From assembly GCF_002078875.1 (NCBI RefSeq), contig NC_034424.1:8163586-8227585 (forward strand): a DNA stretch of 64,000 nucleotides, read 5' to 3'. Both the position numbers and the translations under genes were made by a program. The notes beneath the pieces were generated by a model. It had not been told where the DNA came from and searched no databases. It saw only the letters and a list, made by a program, of their open reading frames with translations. Source of the stretch: Numida meleagris. Lineage: Eukaryota; Chordata; Aves; Galliformes; Numididae. Shown piece by piece: positions 23,801-35,800 of this stretch. Numbering within the stretch: the stretch's first letter is position 1; each line of letters begins with the position of its first letter.

Positions 23801-26800
23801 ATCTCTTCATTTCTTTTTCTCATGCTTTTCAATTGCTTGGAAAATATCAAACTTTCTATCATTCTAATAGATACAGCTCTACAAGGAGTTCTAAAATATA
23901 AAAATCTCATTCTAAAACCGTAGGTTACATGATTTGATCTAAACTGAATCTTGAATGACATTGTGGTGTTGAAAATTAGTACACATATCTATACATGTAC
24001 ATTTTAGCTGAACAGAGTCAGTGAGCAATCACTTCATTCTTACTAATGACTAAATAAATGATTGTCTTCATTTCTGGCTTAATTTTGGAGGCCCTCCCAG
24101 TCTGAAAAATTCTGCAAGCCAGAATGTTCTCCAGTTAGATGACGTCTGAGAATTTCTCCTTTTTTTTTTTCCCCTTTTTTTCCCTAACTAATAAAGCTAG
24201 CCTCTGTCATACTTGCAAAATTAAGATGATCAGTGAGTCTCTACAAGAAACATAAAGATCACTCATCATTAACGATGATGTTTCTAGTTGTGTTTCAAAG
24301 AAGTTTAAATGCTTAAGCACAACAGTGTAATGGACTAACTATGGTCTATATTACTTCTACATTTAAATATTAAGAAAAAAAATCCTCCAGTTAAATACCC
24401 GTTTGCATTAACCACTGGCAACAAACTGAGCACATCCCAAATACAAATGTATCTGCCAGTATCAGTAGACTGTTCATTTTTAATGACACTGTAAGAATGT
24501 TAAGTATGTTTTATGAGCTGACAACAACCGTGGTTCTGAGACAGATGTGTAAGTGACATAACAGATGTATTGCATTATTCATTGCAGGATGTTGAGCTAG
24601 ATGATGTACCTGGTGAAAGCCCGTACATTGGGAAGGCCAGGTACAAAAGAAATATGTTTATAAGAGAAGGCTACATTGCTAGTAAAGCTCAGCAAATGGA
24701 GACTGGAAAAATACAACCAGATGACAATGATTTGTATAGGAAATCACAGCTGAAACCTCAGTTTCAAACTCTAGATGGGCAATTGGAGAGTAAAGAAAAA
24801 AAGATTCATTCAGGTAAATATTGCTTTTAAATATTAAAAAACAGTAAGGTACATGAAGCAGTATTGATCACTGTTGAAACTTCTGACACATATCTGACAT
24901 GGGAATAGCAACAGTGTGTCAAAGGCTATAATTGCTGTTGGCTTCTCAACCCTGTAATTGATGGCTTTGGGGTCAAAATTGCTTCATACTGAATTATCTT
25001 AAAATAATAGCAAAAAAAACTTGTAAGAATTTAATTTGGTGATATAAAAGAGACTGCCAGGGAAGCCCCCTGTCTGATCTGTCAATTTAATTGTGTCATT
25101 CACATTAAAAATCCGTTAGACCTACTTCTTGAGTAATTGGAAGATATTAGCTTTGATTATCACTGTTTAAAGAAAACGTATTCTAATTAACAAATTAATG
25201 GAAGACGTATCAATGTTGCATGGCATATTAAAATGTATTTGTGTGGCTTTTTTTCTGCAGCACAAAGGAGATTAGAAGAGCTGCAAAATGCAATAGGCAA
25301 GGCAGAGCAACAAGTTTTGGAAGTAACAGGGGAACTGCAACAACTGGAGGATGCTCTGGCTCAGAAAAAAGTATGCAAAGGAGTTACTGAGTGAATAGCA
25401 GGGGAAAGTGTTTGAAACAGTGTTCATACAGAGAACACAGCTGTGTTTCTCTCCCCATCCTTCTTTAAGGGGCCATTGTACATATGTGCAGTGAAGATTC
25501 ATATTATTAGTAGGTCATATTCAGACAACCTGTTGGGCTAACCTGGCAGGCTGGTTTAATAGTTGCTCAATCAGCTTCTTGTTTCCAGTGTAACTGTTTC
25601 AACCCAACCTCCTAATGCCATCTCCAGATCTCACAGGCCAACAGGGAGGATCTCGAGCAGCAGCTGAGTAAGAAGATACAAATACTGCATCAGCTACAAG
25701 AGGAAGCTTTAGCACTGGAAAAACAAATGGAGAAACAGAAAAGAGAAATAGGGAAAAAGCAGAAAGAGCTTGAAGACTTGAAGAGTTCTCTTGCTTCTGT
25801 AAATGCTAAAGATCCAAGACACGTGAGTAAAACAAAAATCTGAAGTTTTCATGCACTACCTATATTCACATACTGAGAAATGTATTAAAGTGAATTACAC
25901 ATTATTTTTCTATTTATCAGTGTCTTTAACAGTTAGGAGAGCTTGCTTTAGCTGTTATTTGGAATACATATAACTGCTCAAAACTAAGACCAAATAATTG
26001 TAAAATACTTGTGCAACCCATTTGCAATGCAGTTGCTGCACATCGCTTTAAGAACTGGGTCTTTATGGTTTGTACAGACATGCTGTGAGCCTTGGAAGGA
26101 GAAATTTTCTGCTTTCAATTTTTAGTAAGTAGTTCTAATTCTGAAAGGCTCTATCATGCCCTTCTGGTAGGGAGTAATAACCTCCCTGCATTGCACGTGT
26201 CCTCCTGGTGTTACTGGAAGGCTGCTCGTGCTCAGCAGCCACTTGTTGCAGGTAGGGAGTGAAGCTGGCACCAAGCACTGCCAAAGCTTGACAGCCACCT
26301 TCTTTTGAGCTCCACGGAAGCAAAACTTCTGATTTCTGAGCTGCTCACTGTGTTCAGCAACAGCAGTGTTTACAGAACTACAAAATTAAAATGATTCTTT
26401 CAAAAATACTGTTTTAAAAAAAAAAAAAAAAACTTTTTAAATGAGAGCTTTTCAGGCCAGCTTGACACCTTGAAGTATACAAAGTAAAAAAGACTTTGTT
26501 CAGCTCGGTTCCTATTTTGAGCCGAGGCCTGCAGCCGCTTTCAAAAAATGCGTTAAGCGCCGGCAGGGCTGGGCGCACTCGGCACGGAGCCCGGGCCCGG
26601 CCCGGCCCCTCTCGCTGCCGCCGCGCTCCGAATCACGGCGCAGGAAGCGGGGCCCGGCCAATCGCCGCGCTGCTGCGGGACGGCCCCTCCCGGCCCCTCC
26701 GCTCCCTCCCGGTCCCCCGCTCCCTCCCGCTGCTGGGGCTCCCGCTGCGCGGGGCGGCCGAGGAGCGGGAGGTGATGCTGCAGCTCGTGCTGGAGGCGGC

Positions 26801-29800
26801 CGGCCGATCGGGCGGACTCTAGAGCGGGGGTGGGGCGTCCTGCACGTGATCCCGAAGGAAGAAAAGACAAAGGCAAAGCTGTAAGTGTTTGTTGTTTTTA
26901 AATAGGGCCCCTGTGACATCCAGCAGCTGCGGCAAAATGACTCAGCAGCGGCAGCACCTCGCTTTGCTTTCTGATTGTTGGAATTTCACTTCTGAAAGCT
27001 GAATGTTAGTTTGTTATTAACAGGTGGCAAGTTGAATTGTGCTGATGGGAAGGTTAAAAGTGGCTTTCAATGCAGTAAAAATACAGAAAGCTACGTAATT
27101 AATTTTTTTTACCAATTACTTTGTTATAGAAGAAACTTCAGAAGCGTTTTTTTTTCTGAGAACACACATTTTTGCTAGCTTGATTTTTTTTTTTTTGAAT
27201 AGAAAGAAGAAAGAAGACAGTATAAATGATGTACTTTCCCAAATTCTGCGGTATTTAAACTGCTTGTAATTTTGTCTAATGGGAAGCATGTAGTACTGTA
27301 TTGCATTGATGATATGGTTTTGTATACAGTTGAAAAAATGGGTTGAATTCATACAAAATACATGAAGTCCTGATGAAAGTCAGGGCTATGGAAACACTGT
27401 GGAATTGGGGCCCTTCCCAGAAATACAGAAGTGGTTCTGCTTGAAGTAGAACTTGGCTATCAAGTTAGCCTGACTTGCTGCATGTTCATGGCATTTTCTT
27501 TGGGTGGTGACCTGACACGTGCTCCAAAGGCAATGCAAGATGACAGGATAAAGCTTCTGGGGGAAATCATGTTTGTTCTTGACTGAAAGAGGAAATAGAA
27601 TGGCAGGGAATAAGGCAGGAAGAAAGGTAATAGGGAATGCTGATTTATAAGCCCACACCTTATACAACATGCCTGAGCAAGGGGGCAAGACTGCCTAAGG
27701 CTGCTTGCCACACAGATTACTTCTCTATCTGGGATTCTTTTTGGGGTAGCAAAGAGGAAAACAAACAAAACCAAGCACCACGAGATACGTTGCACTTGTC
27801 ACTTGTACTAGTGTCAGTGAGATGCTGCTGAACTGAGCTGAAATGTGAGTTAACTTTTAAAAATCTGTGCTGACGTTGTTCTGCTTGACCTTTCCAACTG
27901 TCATTTACAGGCTCACATGAAGGCTCAAAAAGCAAGTAAAGAACAGCAGATTGAGGTAATGAACAAACAGTACAAACAGCTCGAGAGTCGCCTGGATGAA
28001 ATGCTTTCTAGGATTGCTAAGGAAACTGAGGAAATCAAGGACTTGGAACAACAGCTCACTGATGGTAACTTTTTTTTTCCCTTGTCTTTCAGTGTTTTTG
28101 TACCTAGGATAACATGATTGAGCTGATAAAAATGTTGAGGTACCAGGGCCCTTGATCAAGTCTGAGCTGAGTGGTTGTTTACTAAACCTGTCCTTGTCAT
28201 CTGCAATTTTGTTGTTGCATCAGAAAGAATTATCCTGCTTCTAATTGAATAAGTGAAGTACGGATATTTCAATACCCTTAGGAAGCTGCTTTTTCATGTA
28301 GACTTCAGATAATCTGTCATAAATATGCTAATTTCAGAAATATTAAAACAGTTTCTTAGCTAGTACTTGTGTGTGTGAAGGGAGGTGCATAAAGAACTGC
28401 AGGTTCTTTTCAACTTTTCCAGTGGTCAGGAATGGTAATGTTGAAACTCCTAGCCTTTAAAACACAGCACAAACATTCTGCTTGAGTTTGAGTTGTTTTT
28501 ATTGCATGTTCACCTACTAGAATAGCTTAAGATGAGCAATGGCAGTTCTGTAGGTTTAGTAAGTAAATATGGTTTCTTCAATACCTTGAATTCACTTTGC
28601 ATTTCTGCAGGTCAAATAGCAACAAACGAAGCACTGAAAAAGGATTTAGAAAGTATTATCCTTGGATTACAGGAATACCTGGAAAGCGTTAAGCATCAAG
28701 CAAAACAGGCCAATGATGAATGTAAAGTGTTGCAGAAGGATAAAGAATCTTTGCTACAGAGGTTGGCAGATCTAGAGGAGGAAAGAAACAGCCTGAAAAT
28801 AGTTGTCATGGATGCTGAAAATATGAGAAAAGTAAGGTTTAGTGCTATGTTTCTTCCCAAATTCAGATACCTAAGAATAAACTTAAAATTAAGCAAGCAA
28901 CCAAAATTGGGAATGGCAAAACACAGTTCTCTGGACAAAATTACTTTCTGATGTGGTAACTTCAGTCAGATGTGTTCACGCACCTTTAAAATATATCACC
29001 CAGTTACTTTAAAAGCTGTTATAGTATCCCTGTAAGTCTTACATAAACCCTAATACCTTAGACAAATGTGTATCACTTCAGGCTACACCTTTGTAACTTG
29101 TGTGCAGACTTCACGTGAAGTCTGTCATAGTAGCACCGTTGACTTGGTCTGTGGATGTAATAACGCTACCTGTCTTGTTTGAAATGTTTGGAGATTAGGT
29201 TTGGTGTGTCTATCTGGATATACCAGCTGTCGTGTTAATAATGAGGTCCTTAAAAATAGAGGAAGAGTGGCAATGTAATCTAAGAAATCCTGTTTCTTCT
29301 GCGTACGTATTTCTGAAGTGAATGTAAAATTCCAGGAAATAGCAGTGCTAGAAGGTGCACTTCAAGAGCAGCGAGAGATAAATGAATCACTTAAAGATGC
29401 ACAAGGGGATGTCAGTGCCTATGAGGCTGAACTGGAAGCCCAGCTAAGAGACAGAGACACTGAAGCCAATCAGCAAAAGGAAGAATTGGAAAGACTGAAA
29501 CAACTTAGCCAGGTGAGAACAGAGCTCCAGTGTTGCCAAAGTGATAGTCAGCCTGGGCTGGCGGCAGCGAGGTGGGGGAACATTTCCTCCATACCAGATC
29601 CTCCCCTACCTTGATTTGCAAGTAACTGTTGGTTTAGGCATGTCCCAAGATGGAGGGTAGTATCACTTCATTAGGATGTGTAACCTTGCATTGCAGCAAG
29701 ACAAAGTATTTGTGGCCTCTTTGTAGAGGCCTCTATGTTTGTGAAATACAGCAGATGAAAGACAAGGTTGGCCTTTGTTGCTGTTTGTAGTAGAAATTCA

Positions 29801-32800
29801 GCTTCGTAGCTTTTCTTTGTTTTTGTATATTCTGGCTTTCTGCTGGGTAAGAACAATGTGTGCTGTAAGTTGCACATTCCCATTTTATCTTACTGTTTAC
29901 TGCTGGGGATCCTCGTTTGGATTCAGATGCAGTGATATACAATGACTGCTGCCCTTTTGGTTCAGTTTCCATTAATCAGAAATGAACATGGTGTTGGTGT
30001 TCTTCATTGGTTTTTTTTGTTTGTTTGTTTGTTTTATGATTTTTTTTTCTTTGAAAGAATTTTTCCACCTTCAGAAGTACATAAGAATGCAAAACAAAGT
30101 GTTTTTGTCCCCAGTCCCTCCAAATCTCTTAGGTTTTGTGTTTCAGGCAAAACTTGGAAATTCTCTGTAGAACTCTGGTAAAATGTAAATCTGTTATTTC
30201 CCTGGTGAGAAAGACATGTTCGTGCTAGATCTAGATTAAACATCATCATCATCATCATGACTGGTACTGCAAATGCTAAAGAAATACTAGCTGTTATGTG
30301 GTGATGGGTTAACTTGGGATGCTTGTTTTCTTAGGAGGTGTTGTCATATTGTTGTTCTCTAAAGAAATACAGCTGTTGCACATCTGGGTGATGAGGTGGA
30401 GCTATTAATCTGAAGGTTTTTTGTGTTTATAGATGGAACTGTCAGCTCTGCGGGCTGAACTTGAGAAAGAAAGGCAAGCATTAGAGAATGCTCTGACCAA
30501 AGCACAATTAGCAGAAGAGAAGGAACAAGAAAACTATAAGCTGCTTTCTCAGTTCAAACAACTGCAGGTGAAGTATTTGTTGCCACAACAAGTTACCTGA
30601 TAAGCAGTGTGCTTTTTCACTACCACTAGGGAAAAGTGATAAGAATTTTCCGGAGGTCATAGTAAATCTTGTTTTGAAGTTCAGTAGTGCTTATGACTCT
30701 TCTTGACTAATTTCTTGTCTGGATACCCTGCACCACAGTCTTCTATCTGACTATTTTGAACATTTAGATTGGCCTTTGAAATAATTCCAGAGCTGCTCTA
30801 CTATATTGCAGTGGGATTGATAAATTGTTTAAATCTTAATTTCCCATCAGCCTCATTCAGTACGTGTCAGTAAGAAAACTATTTGTGTGCAGTGAGGGGG
30901 AATAAAAGAGAATTTATTGCATCAGTTGTTCTCATTGTGGCAACTCTGGGTTCAGTCCTTTGCATCCACCAAATCCCCTTTTCCCATCTCATGCACCTCA
31001 AAGGATAAAATGACCATCAACTTATAAAGGATCCTCACCAGAAATTAGCACTATAATTTTTGCCACAGCTTGCCAACGTGCAGAGCAAACTTCAAGTCTC
31101 AGTTGCATTAGTCAAGTGTGGCTCCTCAGTCTAGCCTCTGGGACAGAGGCAGCACAACTGCAAACACCATAGCGTATGGATATTGGGCAGGCTTTGGATG
31201 TCACTGTGCTTTGCTTATATAAACACAATACTTTCATTAAGAAAAATGTAAGATCATTTTGAATCGTCACTGGAATATTTTTCAACGTGGAAACTTATTT
31301 ATTTATTAGGGAGACAATAATCTCCTGAAACAACAGCTTCAGGATCTTCAGAATCAGCTAAGCCATGCAGTTGGTAACCTGATACACCCTGAGGAAGTTC
31401 TAGCTCGTGTAAATGAACTCAAGCAAAAGCTTCGGACAGGAGCAGGAGAGATTAAGTGAGTAAAATAGAAACAGTGTTAGATTTGTGCAAGTGTTATTGT
31501 TCCACTCATGAGAGCAACGAGGTAAATTTGCTGCATCCTACTGAGTATGACATAGAGCAGCTCAGACATGACCTCTAGCACCTTGTGTTTAAGAGAACAT
31601 CACCTGAGCTCAGTAATTATATTACTGAGGGGAAAAATGCATTCCTGTTGGGTTTCACTACCAGGAATAGAGAACTTTTCCTCCTTTGTCCCCAGCTACA
31701 AAGAATGGGAATAAACAAAGACAAAACAGCATTGTAACCTGTTCGGCACTGCACCTGAATTCATTTACATTGGATGTTTTAAACTAGCACTACTAAACTG
31801 AGCTACATTGGTTTTTACATCTTGGTATTGTGATGTAAAGCTACTATTTTCTGTCTTGGAACCTTCTCTTTCAGATGTCGGAATTCAGCTGATGTTTTGG
31901 GGAAAAGCCTTGCAAATCTGCAGAAAGAATTTAATAACATCCTGGCTGATACACAGAGGGAAAAAGAGAAAGCATGGGAAAGACAGAGACAATTGCAAGA
32001 GGAAATGGTATCCCAGCAGGAAAAACTAGAAGATATACAGGAAAAATACAGACAGGCATGTATCAAAACTACAAAAGCAAGAGTAACACTGTTGCAGCTT
32101 TGTTTAAAATACATACCTTGCAGCTGAAGGATCAAGTTTTATGACAAATGTAGATCTGTTTCCATCCATCTTTTTCAGGGCACTGTTAAGCATGATTAGG
32201 ACAGGAATACCTAACCATTATTAGAATTTTGGTTTTTCTGTTGTGCTAAAGTGTACGGCATGTAGTAGTTTTCCTTATTTAAAAAAAAAAAAAAATCTGT
32301 GTAAGCTGTCAAGAGCTTTTGAAGAGGAGGGAGAATAAGTCATTGACCATTTCCATGCTGTATATGCTGTGAGGTTTGGGTTAAAGTAGTGAAACTCATT
32401 GCCCATTCTTTTTGTAAGACAAGACGCCTATGAAGACAATAAAATGAAACCAATGAAGACCATTGTCAGTCAGATTTTTTGATAGATATGATTGCTCCTT
32501 AGCAATCTTTTGTTGTCTTCTGTTCAATCTCTAGTTTGACCCTTAGGATAATGAAGAGAGACTTGCTTTTAGGTGTTTGTGTGACAGTGGAATCTTTGCA
32601 ACAGTTTAATTATAGGTAGAAGAATATGGCCAGTAACCTCGAACGATCACATTGCATACAATTGCCAAAATAAATTAGGCACTTCCAAAACGTGAGTTAG
32701 GAAAAGGAACTGCTTTGCTATTCTTTAGGTATAAAATATGCTATGAATGGTGCTTTCAAAAAAATTTGTCTTAAAATCTACCCTATTTTAATGATTTTAA

Positions 32801-35800
32801 TTGAAATCTAGTTTTGGGTGCTCATTCTTGCATATTTCACATGTAGGTTAAATCTGAAAACAGGCAGAATAAGAACAAGGTCCATCAGTTAGAGAATGAA
32901 ATTCAACATTTACATGAAAAAATGAAGAGTATGGAAGAAATTCAGGGCCTGGCTGATCAACAGCTCCAAGAGGCAGATGAAGAAAAAGAGGCTATTCTTG
33001 CTCAACTAGAAGACTTAGAGAAAAAGGTAAGAATAAGCATGAATGCGTGCATGCATGCTCTGTGTTGGGCTGCTCAAGAAAGCAATATCTGAAAAACTTG
33101 TGAATTATTTTGCTTTTTAAGATGAAGATCAAATGCAAGAAGGAATACAAAGGTTAAATATAATCTTTTTGTTTTTCTTAAATTCAATGGGTGATCTTTA
33201 TTTTTGTATTTTTATGATAATTCTATGTATACAATACAAAATAGGATGGAAAGGCCTTTATTCTGTGCTGCTTTTTATTTAGAACTTACCATGAAACCTG
33301 TTGCTTTCCTGGTTTCAGAAAAAAATAGAAGACGCCAGGGCACAAATGCAATTTGCTAGGCTAGATAAAGAGCTGAAGGAATTAAAGAGAGCAATCATCA
33401 CTTCAGATAAACTGGCGGCCGCTGAGCTATCCATAGCTAAAAATCAGCTGCAGGCTCTTCATGGGACTGTTCTCAAAATCAATCAGGAACGAGCTGAGGT
33501 AAATCAACATTGGTAATTAATTGCAAGTTTTAACTAAGCAATGTTTTCTAATGCCATAATAATCATGTCAGTCTTTGTTGCTTTTAAATTCAACTTCAAG
33601 TCTTTATTTTTAATTATCCTACCACACAAGAGCTATTGCTTTGGTCAGAGTCTCATCTTGAAATATTATAAATGAATGTCTGAGTTAACTTGGGTTAACA
33701 GCCTGCCTTGCTGCAAATTAGAAGGTGGAAGAGAGGTAAGTTTTATCTTCCAGCAATTGAAAATCAAACAGTAAATAATAAATTGTTACATAAGACTAAG
33801 AAAAGCAAAGGAAGGAAATATGGAATTTAGTTCATAAACTTAAATCTTTAAAAATTAGAAGTGATTTTTTTGGCTTTGTACTAGCACATTCTAAAATCTA
33901 CTGTGTAGAAAGACTGTAAGGTCAAAGGAGAAATAATAATCTGCATTAACTACTTTTGCCATTTTCTTGAATTCCAAAACAGACAAGTGGTGATGTTTCT
34001 CATTAGCCTGCAATTCACAAAGTTCTCTGAGACATCTGCAAGTTGACGAAGTGTTCTTGTAAACTAAAGCTAAGGTAAAATTTCAATTTCAGGAATTTGA
34101 GGAAGCTGAAGAGTTCTGTGTTGAGGCAGCTCGTGCAACTCGGGATCTTGCCCGAGCAGAAGCAGAAATAGAATTGTTACAACAGCTTCTAAAACAGAGG
34201 GAAGAACAAGTAAGTTGAAGCAATGTTTCCTCTGTTTTATGAGGAGGGTGAAATAGTTAAGAGGGGTTCATTGGTGTTCTGAAATGGCCGTATTTAGTTG
34301 CCTGCTGTGGCCTTTTTCTTCAAGTTTTCCCAAGTAACTATGTTCTTCGCTCCCCCTACACCTGCCAAAGAGCAAATGGAAAACCACACTGGCTAGGTTG
34401 TTGAATTTGAAGAAAACCTGTTTGCTTGAATATCTTCATGTGGCTGTATATGTAAGCCTCAGTCAAGTGAGAGGATGGGAAGAACGCTTTTGTTGCATCA
34501 AAGTGGTACATGCATTTTGCTGAATGAGCATTTCGGTAGGAAAATGTAAGCTTGCCTGAAAACATTCTACTGTAATCTAACTTAAACTGAAGTGCTTTGC
34601 TTTGATTTTAAACTTACTTAAAACAGCTTCAACATGAAATGGAGAAAGCTGGTGAGAAGACTGCATCAAGCTCTCAAAAGGTAGAAATTGATAAACTAAA
34701 TGACACAGTGGAGCAACAGAAAGCAGAAATTGACCGTTTAAGATGGTTGTTGGATAACACTGGGGCAGGTAATCTTCTGTTTCTATTTCCTGAAGGTATG
34801 CCTGGATGCAGAACAGCTCACTTAATACAGCTCACTGTGAGCACTTATATAAGTGCTCACTTATATACAGTGCATAGGTCTTTGCTTCTTTGAATTTTAG
34901 AACAGAGAAAATGGATGGGTAAGGGTCTAGCACTTCCAGTTTTCTAGTTTTGCCAGCTGACATCACACAACCTTTGGTAGATTTAGTGAAATTCTGTCTC
35001 AGTTTGAACATTGGAATTATGCTTAGTTTTTGGTATGCTTAGTCACTTTTCCTTAATTTGTATTAAGAACACTTTTAGTAACTGTTCAGATAAAGCTGAT
35101 AGTGTTAAGTATTGTTTGTACTGTGCTAGAATGTTATCAGAGATCAGTATGGAAAGAAAGTCCAACAGTTGCCTGTACATGAACTTACATTTCTACAATC
35201 TTAAAACGACAAATTTACAAGGGTCAGTGAGTGTCTGCAGTGCTGTGTAATAATAATGTTTTTATTGTTTTCCCCTTGCTAATTTTTTATATTGTTTGAG
35301 ATTAACATGGCAAGAATGAGGGAAAAGCTTTAAACTGTCTCGGTGATTACAGTATTTCTGGCTTAGTTATTTGTCCTGTATGCTTAAAATCATGTGATTA
35401 ATTAACAGGTAACAAGGATGAAATCGACAACTTACAAGAAGAAATTGCAGCACTCAGAAATGCACTCTCATACCAGAATGATTACCTGACCGGTATAGCA
35501 GATCCACTGACAAGAAGAGGATACTGGTATTACATGCCACCATCACAGGTCAGAAATTCAAATCCTATTACGTAGAGAACAATATGATATGGGAAAATTC
35601 CATTATAAACTTGCTAGGCCTGGAGAGAGCTTAAGAAAAAGGCATTGGTTGGCATGGAAGAGAAATACTAAAACATCTCATCAACAAATGTTTGCTAACC
35701 AAGCCTTTGCAGAGCTGTGTAGGGATAGAAATCCACTCCATACACCGTTCAAAATGCAGTACTGTAAATTCATTTACAGAAGGTTTAAAAGGGAGACACT

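Larger units (their letters stand above)
21813..34768 (+). other. CNTRL: CNTRL exons 7-21: first coiled-coil block
   Basis: Exons: 21813-22006, 23661-23780, 24588-24813, 25261-25370, 25628-25822, 27911-28064, 28611-28831, 29336-29512, 30433-30567, 31310-31455, 31875-32082, 32847-33026, 33319-33498, 34093-34209, 34627-34768. The translation is heptad-rich with dense Glu, Lys, Gln and Leu and very few Pro or Gly. It is interrupted only by a short non-coil segment in exons 8-9 containing YKIDAKFEPLSYFPPE and ESPYIGKARYKRNMF, which is highly conserved in centriolin. Exon 18 carries MKSMEEIQGL and QEADEEKEAILAQL, further hallmarks. Confidence 0.94.

Noticed and set aside
26512..26919. 135- and 107-residue minus-strand open frames in the intron 11 CpG island
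   Set aside because: High GC content removes stop codons in all frames. The translations are Pro/Arg/Ala/Gly-rich, with no recognisable family. The plus-strand donor and CCAAT box fit a promoter better than a coding gene.
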